Assembly (NCBI GenBank): GCA_011523425.1
Contig: WTGU01000046.1
Span: 1 to 64,000 of the forward strand
DNA length: 64,000 nt
Reading direction: 5' to 3'
From: Alphaproteobacteria bacterium
GTDB lineage: Bacteria > Pseudomonadota > Alphaproteobacteria > UBA828
Shown here: positions 7,572 to 16,013 of the stretch, piece by piece
How positions within the stretch are numbered: position 1 is the first letter of the stretch
Layout of the letters: the number at the start of each line of letters is the position of its first letter
The notes under the pieces: model-generated
What the model saw: only the letters and a program-made list of their open reading frames with translations
What the model was told of the DNA's origin: nothing
Database searches by the model: none
Translations under genes and position numbers: made by a program

Positions 7572-8519
7572 CGCAATAAGCGTCCGGGCAACGCGGAAGC
7601 CGAAGGTGACGACCCGGTTCCCGACGCTGTACCCGAGGCGGATGGCGGAACGGAGGAACCACGGTATGTTGCTCCACGAACCGCCGCGCAATACGCGCTG
7701 CCCGCAATCACCGCCCGCCACCCAAGCGCTGCCGTCCGACGGCGCGCCCGCATAGTCATTGTGCCAGCAGTCCTCGACCCATTCCGATACATTGCCCGAC
7801 ATGTCATGCAAGCCGAAACCGTTCGCCGCAAACGAACCCGCCGGAGCCGTTTCACGGCCGTCCCAGCGGCTGCCGCAGCCGCGGCAGTTCGCCCGGTTCC
7901 GACCCACCGAATCCCCCCAGCTATAGCGCGTCCGCGTCTTCGCGCGCGCCGCATATTCCCACTCCGCCTCCGTCAACAGCCGGTACTCCTTCCCCGTCTT
8001 CCGCGACAGCCACGCGACATACGACCGCGCTTCGTTCCAGGTCACATGGATGACCGGCCGACTTCCACGGCCCCAGCCCTTGTCATCGGGGCGATACCCG
8101 TCGCACCCGCCAGCGGATACGCAGGTATCCCATTCCGCAAACGTCACCTCGTGTTTGCCCACCGCAAAGGGTTGCGAGATCGTCACCTCATGCTGCAGGA
8201 CTTCATCTCCGTCACGGCCTTCTTCCGACCTCGGCGAGCCCATGACGAACGAACCCGCCGGCACCACCACCATTTCTGGGCAGGACGGGCAATCCCGGAA
8301 TGTTTCCCCCGCCTTCGGCCCCACTTCCGCTTCGGCCAGCAGCGCCGTCGGCACAAACCCCGCACGCCCGCCTGCCTCGACACGGCCCGCTGCGTCATGC
8401 AACGCAATCTCTTCTGCTGCCTTTACAACATCATCCACGCTTCCGGCTGTTCCGTGGCTGGCAAGAAGCGAAGCGGCTACGAAGGCCACGGCGGAGAGGG
8501 TACGGGCTATGAGTTTCAT
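7563..8519 (-). CDS. Secreted FGE/SUMF1-type domain protein with DGR-like variable C terminus
   Basis: A 318-aa protein. Residues 1-26 form a signal peptide (MKLIARTLSAVAFVAASLLA, then a small-residue region). An FGE-sulfatase/C-type-lectin-like fold spans about 82-314, with VVVPAGSFVMGS, PVIHVTWNEA, LLTEAEWEYAARA, NGFGLHDMSGNVSEWVED and RVLRGGSW (276-282). The end, residues 283-306, holds Ser, Asn, Ile, Trp, Phe, Leu, Tyr, Val and Thr at the positions where related proteins have Asn runs, and most of these codons are NNC. That is the signature of AAC codons altered at A, as in DGR target proteins. It probably acts as a periplasmic or surface ligand-binding protein rather than a true formylglycine-generating enzyme (inference). 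The start is the ATG before the signal peptide; the frame is open further upstream. Confidence 0.85.
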   Translation of the reverse strand: MKLIARTLSAVAFVAASLLASHGTAGSVDDVVKAAEEIALHDAAGRVEAGGRAGFVPTALLAEAEVGPKAGETFRDCPSCPEMVVVPAGSFVMGSPRSEEGRDGDEVLQHEVTISQPFAVGKHEVTFAEWDTCVSAGGCDGYRPDDKGWGRGSRPVIHVTWNEARSYVAWLSRKTGKEYRLLTEAEWEYAARAKTRTRYSWGDSVGRNRANCRGCGSRWDGRETAPAGSFAANGFGLHDMSGNVSEWVEDCWHNDYAGAPSDGSAWVAGGDCGQRVLRGGSWSNIPWFLRSAIRLGYSVGNRVVTFGFRVARTLIAPG

Positions 8520-8576
8520 GTTGGCACCATCATCTGATCGTTTGTCGTCGGCGCGATATAGCGCGACAATCTGGAT

Positions 8577-8750
8577 GAGAGCCGCCTCCGCCGCCCCGTA
8601 GCACAAGACAAGTCGGCTACCCTGTTCCTCCAGCGCCTTCGCAAGCGCCTTCAGACTGCCGTGCAACCACCAGCGCGACGCGACCCCGAGGGCAGTATCG
8701 CCTGCCTCTTCGTCCAGCATAAACAACGGAACAACGGGCCGCCCAGCGCC
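8577..8750 (-). pseudogene. Deoxyribodipyrimidine photolyase, N-terminal fragment
   Basis: The minus strand encodes about 58 residues of a photolyase N-terminal domain: GRPVVPLFMLDEE, then LGVASRWWLHGSLKALAKAL and EEQGSRLVLCYG. This is the pattern of the alpha/beta antenna-binding domain of class I photolyases (VLPVYVLDDE, GGASRWWLHHSL, GSRLVLRRG). The true N terminus and everything after the domain's first half are missing. The fragment is open in frame with the FGE-type gene but is preceded by Arg/Pro-rich non-protein-like sequence. It meets a hydantoinase B fragment on the opposite strand at about 8748-8757. It is interpreted as a decayed, rearranged remnant. Confidence 0.7.
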
Positions 8751-9188
8751 GGCGCCGGGCGCTGGCGCGGGGCGCCGGCGGCGGAAGTCGTCTACGGCCC
8801 GACGCACGGCTCCCTCACCGCCGTCATCCCGTCGGACGGCCACCGCGTCGCGCCCAGGGGCGTGCGCGGCGGCGCCGACGCGACGCCCGGCCGGACCGTC
8901 AGGATCGACAGCGGTGGCCGCGAGACGGTGCTGCCCAACTTCGTGCGCCTCACCCTCGAGCCCGGCGAGCGTTTGCGCGCGGTGGAAGGCGGCGGGGCCG
9001 GCTACGGCGACCCGCTCGCGCGAGAGCCCGCGCATGTGCTGCGGGACGTGGAGGAGGGGTGGGAGACGCAGGCGCGGGCGCGCGACGTCTACGGCGTGGC
9101 GCTCGCCGCGCCGGACGCGAAGGCGCCGCTCGCCGTCGACCGGGCCGCAACCCGCGCCCTGCGCGAGAGGCTCGGCGCGCTGGCGTAG
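8748..9188 (+). pseudogene. Hydantoinase B/oxoprolinase, C-terminal fragment
   Basis: The last 146 or so codons of a HyuB-type gene: RWRGAPAAEVVYG, then HRVAPRGVRGGADATPGR, LPNFVRLTLEPGERLR, GGGAGYGDPLAREP, HVLRDVEEGW and ARDVYGVAL. These match the C-terminal half of the subunit that completes ATP-dependent opening of hydantoin or 5-oxoproline rings. The N-terminal 350-400 residues are absent, and the upstream frame runs into photolyase antisense sequence. No hyuA lies nearby. It is a remnant left by a deletion or rearrangement, not a functional gene. Confidence 0.75.
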
Positions 9189-9236
9189 TGCCCCGTTCCG
9201 GACGTTTCTATCCTTGTGCGCCACCCCTAACTCGTC

Positions 9237-9330
9237 ATGGCCGGCCCCGGAACACGTCCGGGGGTGTCCCGGCCATCCACGTCCCTCCGCCTCGCCTGAC
9301 CGATGGAGATGCCCGAAACGAGTTCGGGCA
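9237..9330. repeat. REP/BIME-like palindromic element pair
   Basis: The first palindrome has nested arms ATGGCCGG/CCGGCCAT (9237-9244 with 9269-9276) and CCCCGG/CCGGGG (9245-9250 with 9258-9263). The second is TGCCCGAA-acgag-TTCGGGCA (9310-9330), followed by a CGGGCATGACGG tail. The pattern 'ATGGCCGG..CCGGCCAT' then 'TGCCCG..CGGGCAtgacg' resembles intergenic palindromic repeats common in alphaproteobacterial genomes. It lies between two convergent units, next to gene remnants. Confidence 0.65.
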
Positions 9331-9420
9331 GGTCCGGGCATGACGGCAACGGTGGTCGGGCGACGGGGCCGGTCGGGCGCGGGGGCGCAAAGTGGCACAC
9401 CCCGCAAATTAACTTTGGGC

Positions 9421-9470
9421 GGCACAATCCGGCACAATCCGGCACAAAGTGGCACAAACCGGCACGGCCG
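9421..9470. repeat. 10-bp tandem repeat, five units
   Basis: The units are GGCACAATCC, GGCACAATCC, GGCACAAAGT, GGCACAAACC and GGCACGGCCG, so GGCAC begins every tenth base. A related AAAGTGGCAC lies at about 9389-9398. The 10-base spacing places each unit on the same face of the helix. No function is evident; it may be a variable-number minisatellite or a cluster of protein-binding sites. Confidence 0.7.
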
Positions 9471-9668
9471 AAGCCGGGCGGCGGCGAGGCGGAGCGCTCG
9501 CGGCGGGCGGGAGCGCCGGCGCGGAAGAAGGCCGTGCCTTCACGCTCGTGCCGCCTGTCGTGGACCGCTGGTCATTACCCTGCATGGCGCGATTCTGACG
9601 CAGGCGTCGCGCGCCGTGCACCGCACCATGGTCCGGGGTCCGCGCCAAGCCCTCTCCGCGCGGAGAGG

Positions 9669-10712
9669 TCAGCGGCAGTCCATCTCGCGGATGGGGTGCT
9701 CGGGAAAGCGCGCGGCCCAGGCCTCGCTCAGCGCGGCCGCCGTGCCGCCGATGCGCGCCTCGATCGCCATGAGCTCTTCGGTCGCCGTCGCGTAGCCGGC
9801 CGAGCGGACGGCGTAGCCGAGCTCGCCTAGCCTCGTCATGCGCCGCTCCAGATTCGCCTTGCGGCCGTAGACGCCGAACGAGACCCCGTTCGCCAGCGCG
9901 CCCGTCGGGATCACGCCCACGTCGCTCACGCCCCGCGCGCGAATCTCGCGCACCTTCTCCTCGGCCTCGGCGCGACTCTCCAGGGGCGGCAGGTAGACGA
10001 TATGGTTCTTGAACGTCTCGCGCGTCTCGCGGGCGAGGCCGAGGATGTCCGCGTCCTGCGCGAGCAGCCATTGCTCGGCCTCCTCGAGGGAGGCCGGGTC
10101 GCCGAACGCGCCCGCCACGACGCAAGCCTCGTCGGCGTCCGCAGCCTCGCGCGCCGGCCGATCGGGCACGGCGGGCGGCTCGGCCTCCTTCACGGGCGGA
10201 GAGGGCGGCTCGGGCGGCTCAGGCGTCACGCTCCCGTCCTCGCTCGTCGCTCCGGCGGCGCGGAGCTCGCGGCCCCGGTCGTAGGCGCGGCGCGCGAGCA
10301 GCGTGTAGATGCCGCCCAGGTTCTCGTAGCCGAGGGCCTCGTCCCGGCGCTCCAGTATGTCGAGCATGACCACGCGCGCCTCTTCGAGCCGGCCCTCCTT
10401 GACGTAGAGCACCGCCAGGTTGTTGTAGGCCTCGAACATGTCCGGATGGTCGCGCGTGATCGCGCGGAAGATCCCGATCGCGTCTTCCGTGTCGCCCTCG
10501 TGCACGCGGAGTGCGCCATGCAGGAGCCGCACGCGGACGTTGTCCGGTTCGCGCTCCAGCAGCGGGTCGAGAAGGTCGCGGGCTTCCTCGTAGCGCTGCT
10601 CCTTGGTCAGGGAGAGCGCGCGATCGAGCGCATCGTCGGCGATGGCGGCGGCGGACCACATGAGCGCCGCCAGCGACGCGAGCGCGATCAGGACCCCGCC
10701 GATCCGCGTCAT
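9669..10712 (-). CDS. TPR protein with SPOR-like C-terminal region, exported
   Basis: A 347-aa protein. Residues 1-26 form a signal peptide (MTRIGGVLIALASLAALMWSAAAIA). TPR repeats follow (about 30-140, with EEARDLLDPLLEREPDN, GDTEDAIGIFRAITRDHPD and YNNLAVLYVKEGRLEEAR), then a Pro/Glu-rich linker (about 165-200). The C-terminal portion resembles SPOR-type peptidoglycan-binding folds (ACVVAGAFGDPASLEEAEQW; KVREIRARGVSDVGVIP). It probably acts in the periplasm in envelope or cell-division functions. The ATG at 10712 is chosen because an agaggaag ribosome-binding site precedes it and the signal peptide starts there. It lies downstream of the EamA gene on the same strand, 88 bases away. Confidence 0.75.
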   Translation of the reverse strand: MTRIGGVLIALASLAALMWSAAAIADDALDRALSLTKEQRYEEARDLLDPLLEREPDNVRVRLLHGALRVHEGDTEDAIGIFRAITRDHPDMFEAYNNLAVLYVKEGRLEEARVVMLDILERRDEALGYENLGGIYTLLARRAYDRGRELRAAGATSEDGSVTPEPPEPPSPPVKEAEPPAVPDRPAREAADADEACVVAGAFGDPASLEEAEQWLLAQDADILGLARETRETFKNHIVYLPPLESRAEAEEKVREIRARGVSDVGVIPTGALANGVSFGVYGRKANLERRMTRLGELGYAVRSAGYATATEELMAIEARIGGTAAALSEAWAARFPEHPIREMDCR

Positions 10713-10800
10713 GTCTTCCTCTCTCGCAGTAAAGGCGGCGCACCCCCTTTTTACCCTCATCGGCCGGCGGGCGCTTGTCCTCAATCCTGCTTCCCGGCGC

Positions 10801-11703
10801 TCAATCCGCGCGGGCCGAGCGGCCGCGCGACTGGATCGAGCCGATCACCATCATCACGAAGGCTGCGAGCATGAGCCCGGCCGCGCCCCACACGTAGGCC
10901 GAGTGGGTCTCGTCGAAGAAGAGGATCCCCCAGCCGATGCCGCCCACAACGCCGATGATGGTCATGATGGAGAAGAGCGAGGCGCCTGCGCGGCGCACGA
11001 TCACGTAGAACATCGGCCACATGATCGCGTTGATGGCGACCGCGGCGAGCAGCGCCAGGTCGCCGTCCTGGTCGGGGCCGGGGAACAGGTAGAGCTGGCC
11101 GGTCGCCGGCAGGAAGGGGAGGAGCAGCAGCGCGCCGGCGAACAGGTTGCCGATCGCGAGCCCCAGCGACGATGCCTCGGGCGGGCGGAAGCGCTCGACG
11201 ATGACGTTGAGCGCGCCGAAGCCGAAGGGAATCAGCAGCGCGATGAGGAACCAGACGGCCATGCTGGGCGCCGGCAGGCTGTCTCCCGGAATGACGATGA
11301 GGAGGACGCCCGCGATGCCCGCCAGCAGGCCGATCGCGCAGATCGGCCTGAAGCGCTCCAGGCGGGCGAGGACGGCCAAGGAATAGGTGAAGAGCGGTGT
11401 CAGCGTGATCAGGAGAACGGTGACGCCGGAGGGCAGCTTGGTCGCCACGAAGGCGAGCAGCGCGAAGGGGAAGGCGAAGCCGAGCGCGGCGCTGACGAAG
11501 TAGAGCCTGAGATGCGCTGGTGAGAGGGAGGGCAGCTCGCGCCGGATGGCTGCCGGCACCAGCAGGATCAGCCCGGCGCCGAGCGCGTACCAGAACACGT
11601 AGGCGAAATGGGGGAACCCCGCATCGCCGGCGATCTTGTTGACCGGGATCAGCAGACTGAAGTTGAGACCGGCAATGAGGATGAGGAGGAGCGAGAGGGC
11701 CAT
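10801..11703 (-). CDS. EamA/DMT-family transporter
   Basis: A 300-aa integral membrane protein of the drug/metabolite transporter superfamily. About ten hydrophobic helices are arranged as two EamA halves. The first half ends near ILLITLTPLFTYSLAVLARLE with the conserved Pro in helix 4; the second ends near GAAGLMLAAFVMMVIG. The substrate is unknown; such proteins usually export small metabolites. It starts 8 bases after the lpxB stop on the same strand, so it is probably read through from the lipid A operon, though no functional link is known. Confidence 0.82.
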   Translation of the reverse strand: MALSLLLILIAGLNFSLLIPVNKIAGDAGFPHFAYVFWYALGAGLILLVPAAIRRELPSLSPAHLRLYFVSAALGFAFPFALLAFVATKLPSGVTVLLITLTPLFTYSLAVLARLERFRPICAIGLLAGIAGVLLIVIPGDSLPAPSMAVWFLIALLIPFGFGALNVIVERFRPPEASSLGLAIGNLFAGALLLLPFLPATGQLYLFPGPDQDGDLALLAAVAINAIMWPMFYVIVRRAGASLFSIMTIIGVVGGIGWGILFFDETHSAYVWGAAGLMLAAFVMMVIGSIQSRGRSARAD

Positions 11704-11711
11704 GGCGGCCG

Positions 11712-12902
11712 TCAGGATGCGGCGGGGCGGCGCGCGTGGTCCGCGCGCCTCTCCGCCAGGTTCAGGATCGCCTGCGCGGCGCGCTCGCTCGGCGGGGGGC
11801 CGCCGCGCCCGAGCCGGGCGGCGATTTCCCCGAAGCTCTCGATCTGCTCCTGCCTGCGCCCGGCGTCGAGCAGCAGCTCTTCCATCGCCGGCACGAGCCG
11901 CCGGGGCGCACACTCACTCTGTACGAACTCCGGCGCTGCCCTGCGCTCGGCGATGATGTTCGGCATGGCGATGTGCTGCACCAGCAGGACCCGCCGCGCG
12001 ATCGCCGCCGTCAGCGGGTTGACCCGGTAGCAGACGATCATGGGCACGGCGGCCAGCGCGAGCTCGAGCGTCGCCGTGCCGGAGACGGTCAGCGCCGCGT
12101 CGCTCGCGGCGAAGGCCGCGTACTTCTCCGCCTTGCCGTCGATGACGGTCACGGGCGCACTCCAGGACGCCGTCTCGGCGGCGACGGCAGCGCGATGCTG
12201 CGGCAGCGTCGGCACCAGGACGTGGAGGCCCTCGATGCGCCGGGCAAGCGCACGGACGGTCGCGCCGAACACGGGCTGATGGCGGCGCAGCTCGCTCGCC
12301 CGGCTGCCGGGCAGGGCGGCGATCACCCGCTGCCCGGGCTCGATGCCGTGGCGCCGGCGAAAACCAGGCCCGTCGGCGCTCTCGATGGGCTCCTCGACCA
12401 GGGGATGGCCGACGAAGCTCGCGTCCAGACCCTCGGCCTCGAAATAGGGCGGCTCGAACGGGAACAGGCAGAGCACGTGATCGAGATAGCGCGCGACCTC
12501 CCGTGCGCGGCCCGGCCGGTAGGCCCAGACCGTCGGTGCCACGTAGTGAACGAGGGGAAAGCCCGCGCCGCTCAGCCTGCGGGCGACACGGAGCGCGAAC
12601 TCCGGCACGTCGACCGAGACGAAGGCCGCCGGCCGCAGCCTGCGCGCGGTGCGGGCCGTGGCCCGGATGCGCCCGAGCATGCGCGGCACGTGCGGCACCA
12701 CCTCCAGAAACCCCACCAGCGACAGCTCGGAGAAGGGAAACAGACTCTCCAGCCCCTGCTCCGCCATGAGCGGGCCGCCGATGCCGGCGAAGCGCACGCG
12801 GCCGCCGGTCTGCCGCTTGAGCGCGACCATCAGCCGGGAAGCGATGAGGTCGCCGGACGGCTCGCCCGCGATCAGGAAGATCAGCGGCGCATCGCGATCC
12901 AT
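11712..12902 (-). CDS. lpxB: Lipid-A-disaccharide synthase
   Basis: A 396-aa GT19 glycosyltransferase. It joins UDP-2,3-diacylglucosamine to lipid X to make the lipid A disaccharide on the inner face of the inner membrane. Family motifs seen: FLIAGEPSGDLIASRLM (near residue 10), FPFSELSLVGFLEVVPH, PTVWAYRPGRA, FVGHPLVEE, LPGSRASELRRH and SGTATLELALAAVPMIVCYRVNPLTA. The start is ATG. It lies directly downstream of lpxI in the rseP-bamA-skp-lpxD-fabZ-lpxA-lpxI-lpxB unit. Confidence 0.95.
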   Translation of the reverse strand: MDRDAPLIFLIAGEPSGDLIASRLMVALKRQTGGRVRFAGIGGPLMAEQGLESLFPFSELSLVGFLEVVPHVPRMLGRIRATARTARRLRPAAFVSVDVPEFALRVARRLSGAGFPLVHYVAPTVWAYRPGRAREVARYLDHVLCLFPFEPPYFEAEGLDASFVGHPLVEEPIESADGPGFRRRHGIEPGQRVIAALPGSRASELRRHQPVFGATVRALARRIEGLHVLVPTLPQHRAAVAAETASWSAPVTVIDGKAEKYAAFAASDAALTVSGTATLELALAAVPMIVCYRVNPLTAAIARRVLLVQHIAMPNIIAERRAAPEFVQSECAPRRLVPAMEELLLDAGRRQEQIESFGEIAARLGRGGPPPSERAAQAILNLAERRADHARRPAAS

Positions 12903-12910
12903 TCCGGCCG

Positions 12911-13729
12911 TCAACCCACGCCGACGATGAAGACGCCGTGCGCATCGGCGCGCGCGATCGCCTGGCTGCGCTCTAGGATCAGCGTCTCGCCCGCCTCGAC
13001 CGCCACGCCGCTGAAGCCGGCTTCGGCGAGCTTCTCGATGGTCGTCGCCCCGATGGTCGGCAGGTCGGCCCGACGCTCCTGGCCTGGCTTCCTCACCTTC
13101 ACCAGCACGGCACCCGGCCCCGGTTGCTGGAACGCGGCGCAGCGTGCGATCAGCCCGTCTGTGCCCTCGGCCCCTTCGACGCCGAGCACCCGCCCCGCCT
13201 GCACCACGACGGCCTGCCCGATGTCCTGGGCGCCGAGCGCGCGGGCGGCCTCGATGCCGATGGCGATGTCGCGCTCGGCGTCGGCGTCGGGCGCGCGCTC
13301 GCCGATGATACCCTCCGGCGCGCGCAGGGCCGCGATCAGGTCGTCGGCGCCGACCACGGTGAAACCCTCGGCCTCGAGCTCGTCGATCACCAGTGAGAGG
13401 AGTGCGTCGTCGCCCTTGCCCCGGGTGCGCGCGATCCGCCCCATGAGGCGCATGCCGCGCAGGTCGACCTTGAGGGTGGAGAGGGCCGGCCGGCGGATCG
13501 ATCCGGCGAGCACCACCTCGCGGCAGTCCGCCTGCCGCAGCGCCTTGAGCAGGGCGCCCACCGCCCCCAGCCCCAGCCAGCGGTGGGGAACGTCCGCGCA
13601 GGTCTCCGGATCCGTCTCGCCCTCGAAGGCGATGACCAGCACCTCGCGGCCTTCGCTCCTGCACGCCCGTACGATGAGGCCCGGCAGCCGCCCGCCGCCG
13701 GCGAGAATTCCTAATCTATTCCCCGCCAT
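12911..13729 (-). CDS. lpxI: UDP-2,3-diacylglucosamine pyrophosphatase, LpxI type
   Basis: A 272-aa DUF1009-family protein. LpxI hydrolyses UDP-2,3-diacylglucosamine to lipid X and is the usual alphaproteobacterial replacement for LpxH. Visible features are the N-terminal LGILAGGGRLPGLI, REVVLAGSIRRPAL, the C-terminal DLPTIGATTIEKLAEAGFSGVAVEAG block, and a VVVQAGRVLGVEGAEGTDGLI segment holding the conserved acidic residues. It overlaps the end of lpxA by 14 bases and precedes lpxB, consistent with consecutive steps of lipid A synthesis. Confidence 0.93.
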   Translation of the reverse strand: MAGNRLGILAGGGRLPGLIVRACRSEGREVLVIAFEGETDPETCADVPHRWLGLGAVGALLKALRQADCREVVLAGSIRRPALSTLKVDLRGMRLMGRIARTRGKGDDALLSLVIDELEAEGFTVVGADDLIAALRAPEGIIGERAPDADAERDIAIGIEAARALGAQDIGQAVVVQAGRVLGVEGAEGTDGLIARCAAFQQPGPGAVLVKVRKPGQERRADLPTIGATTIEKLAEAGFSGVAVEAGETLILERSQAIARADAHGVFIVGVG

Positions 13730-14516
13730 CGTCCCGGGGCTGGCAAATCGAGCGCTCGCGGTCGATCCGCATGAAGTCGACGATGTCCATGACCGGCTCG
13801 TTGTCGCGAAACAGCTCGGCCACGTCGGCAAGGCGCTCGGACATGGTTCCCTCCTGCGCGAAGAGCAGCCGGAAGGCCCGTCTGAGATCGTGCACGATGT
13901 CGCGGTTGAAGCCGCGCCGCTTGAGGCCGATCAGGTTCAGCCCGGTGAGCCGGGCCCGGTCGCCCGAAGCCGAGCCGTAGGGAATGAGATCGTGCTCGAT
14001 CCCGGACATGCCGCCGACGATCGCGTGGCGCCCGATGCGGACGAACTGGTGCACCGCGGCGAGGCCGCCGAGGATCGCCCAGTCGTCGATCGCCACGTGG
14101 CCGCCCAGCGTCGCGTTGTTGGCCATGACGACGTGATCGCCGATGGTGCAGTCGTGCGCGACGTGGGTCGCGATCATGAACAGGCAGTGATTGCCGACGC
14201 GGGTCAGCATGCGGCCGTGGGGCGTGCCCGGGCTCATGGTGACGTGCTCGCGGATCACGTTGTCGGCGCCGATCTCGAGCCGCGACGGCTCGCCCCTGTA
14301 CTTGGTGTCCTGCGGCGGCTGGCCGATCGAGGCGAAGGGATAGATGCTGGTGCGCGGGCCTACGGTCGTGCGTCCGGCGACGACGGCGTGGGAGATCAGC
14401 CGGACGTTGTCGCCGAGGACCACGTTCTCGCCGACGATGCAGTAGGGGCCGATGCTGACGCCTTCGCCGAGCTCGGCGCCCGCTTCGACGATCGCCGTGG
14501 GGTGAATGTCCGTCAC
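13716..14516 (-). CDS. lpxA: UDP-N-acetylglucosamine acyltransferase
   Basis: A 266-aa left-handed beta-helix acyltransferase that transfers a 3-hydroxyacyl chain from ACP to UDP-GlcNAc, the first step of lipid A synthesis. Hexapeptide repeats run through about residues 1-190. The catalytic His (about residue 121) lies in ATHVAHDC, and the GSASGDRARLTGLNLIGLKRRG segment leads into the helical C-terminal domain. The start codon is GTG, one base after the fabZ stop, so translation is probably coupled. Confidence 0.95.
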   Translation of the reverse strand: MTDIHPTAIVEAGAELGEGVSIGPYCIVGENVVLGDNVRLISHAVVAGRTTVGPRTSIYPFASIGQPPQDTKYRGEPSRLEIGADNVIREHVTMSPGTPHGRMLTRVGNHCLFMIATHVAHDCTIGDHVVMANNATLGGHVAIDDWAILGGLAAVHQFVRIGRHAIVGGMSGIEHDLIPYGSASGDRARLTGLNLIGLKRRGFNRDIVHDLRRAFRLLFAQEGTMSERLADVAELFRDNEPVMDIVDFMRIDRERSICQPRDDGGE

Positions 14517-14517
14517 G

Positions 14518-14988
14518 TCAGGTGTCTTCCAGGATCATGGCCGCGTAGGTCGCATCCGCGACCGTCTCCCCTTCGACGGCGGCACGCGCGGTGAACTTCC
14601 ACACGTTCTGGCGCCGCTGCTTCTTGGTCACGTGGATGAAGAGCTGGTCGCCCGGCACGACCGGCCGCCGGAAGCGGCAGGTGTCGACCGACATGAAGTA
14701 GACCAGCTTGCCCGCCATGGCCGGGCCGAGGGTCGCCACCACGAGGACCGCCGCCGTCTGCGCCATCGATTCGATGATGAGCACGCCCGGCATGACGTGC
14801 CGGCGCGGAAAGTGGCCCTGGAAGTAGGATTCGTTGATCGATACGTTCTTGATGCCCGTCGCGCACTCGTCCGGGGTCACGTCCACCACGCGGTCGATCA
14901 TCAGGAACGGGTAGCGGTGCGGGATCGCATGGAGGATCTCCTCGATGTCCATGCGCTCGATGGTCTGCTTGGGTGTCGCGTCGTTCAT
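14518..14988 (-). CDS. fabZ: 3-hydroxyacyl-ACP dehydratase
   Basis: A 156-aa hot-dog-fold dehydratase of fatty acid synthesis. The catalytic His lies in [24 protein letters not shown] (about residues 54-77), followed by the conserved Glu. The [13 protein letters not shown] start of the domain is clear. ATG at 14988 overlaps the lpxD stop in an ATGA arrangement, and lpxA follows after one base. It links acyl-chain supply to lipid A assembly in the same operon. Confidence 0.95.
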   Translation of the reverse strand: MNDATPKQTIERMDIEEILHAIPHRYPFLMIDRVVDVTPDECATGIKNVSINESYFQGHFPRRHVMPGVLIIESMAQTAAVLVVATLGPAMAGKLVYFMSVDTCRFRRPVVPGDQLFIHVTKKQRRQNVWKFTARAAVEGETVADATYAAMILEDT

Positions 14989-16013
14989 TCCGGGCTCGCC
15001 TTGCCTCTCGCCAGCCGCGCGAGATGCGCGCTCTGGCGGTGCCATTGCCGGATCGGCACGGCGGGCGTGCCGCCGTAGGTTCCGCCCGGCTCGATATCGC
15101 GGATCACGCCGGTCTGGCCGGCGATCTGCGCACCGTCGCCCACCGTGAGGTGGCCCGCCACGCCCACCTGCCCGGCGATCATCACGAAATCGCCGATCGT
15201 GACGCTGCCGGCCAGTGCGGTCTGGGCCGCGATCACGGTGCCGCGCCCGATGCGGACGTTGTGGGCGATCTGCACCAGATTGTCGATCCTGCAACCCTGG
15301 CCGACGACCGTGTCAGGGCCCGCCCCGCGGTCGATGGTGGTGTTCGCGCCGATCTCCACGTCGTCCTCGATCAGGACCCGGCCGAGCTGGGGCACGTTCA
15401 CGTGGCCGCCCCGGTCGATCGCGAAGCCGAATCCCTCCTGGCCGATCCGCACGCCTGGAAAGATCGAGACCCGGGCGCCGATCAGGCAGTGGCTGAGGGA
15501 GGAGCCGGCCCCGATGCGCGTGTCGTCGCCGATTTCGACGGCCGGCCCGATCGTGGCGTTGGCCCCGACGAAGCAACGGGCGCCGATCTGCGCGCCGACG
15601 CCGATCGCGACGCCGGCCTCGATGCGGCATCCCTCGCCGAGCACGGCTGCCGGATCGACGACCGCCGCCGGGTGCACCCCCGGTGCCGGCGCCGGGACGG
15701 GGTAGAACAGCGCGGCTGCCTGTGCGTACGACTTGTAGGGGTAATCGCTGGTGAGCACGGCCACGCCGTCCGGCGCACGGTCGGCAAGCGCGGCCGGCGC
15801 GATGCAGGCGCCGGCGCGGCACACGACGAACGCGTCGACATACTTTCGATTGTCGAGAAAGCTCAGGTGCTGAGGCTCGGCCTTCCCGAGCGGGGCCACG
15901 TCGGAGAGACGCATGGCCGGGTCGGCTCCCGCCGCCAGCCGGGCGCCGGCGGCTTCGGCTATCTCGACCAGCGTGAACGGCCCCGCCGCGGTGAAGAAGC
16001 GTGGATCGGGCAT
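14985..16013 (-). CDS. lpxD: UDP-3-O-(3-hydroxyacyl)glucosamine N-acyltransferase
   Basis: A 342-aa acyltransferase for the third step of lipid A synthesis. The N-terminal uridine-binding domain (about 1-105, with [20 protein letters not shown]) is followed by a left-handed beta-helix of hexapeptide repeats (about 110-310). The catalytic His is in [14 protein letters not shown], and the C-terminal helix is Arg/His-rich. The ATG overlaps the skp stop by one base (TGATG), and its own stop overlaps fabZ, indicating tight coupling. Confidence 0.95.
   Translation of the reverse strand: MPDPRFFTAAGPFTLVEIAEAAGARLAAGADPAMRLSDVAPLGKAEPQHLSFLDNRKYVDAFVVCRAGACIAPAALADRAPDGVAVLTSDYPYKSYAQAAALFYPVPAPAPGVHPAAVVDPAAVLGEGCRIEAGVAIGVGAQIGARCFVGANATIGPAVEIGDDTRIGAGSSLSHCLIGARVSIFPGVRIGQEGFGFAIDRGGHVNVPQLGRVLIEDDVEIGANTTIDRGAGPDTVVGQGCRIDNLVQIAHNVRIGRGTVIAAQTALAGSVTIGDFVMIAGQVGVAGHLTVGDGAQIAGQTGVIRDIEPGGTYGGTPAVPIRQWHRQSAHLARLARGKASPE

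Larger units (their letters stand above)
9189..9668. other. 480-base non-coding stretch rich in repeats
   Basis: No convincing gene is present. The stretch holds two REP/BIME-like palindromes (9237-9330) and a five-copy 10-bp tandem repeat (9421-9470), annotated separately. The remainder, 9471-9668, is GC-rich and shows no clear signal. Short frames here translate to Arg/Gly/Pro-rich low-complexity sequence. Confidence 0.6.
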
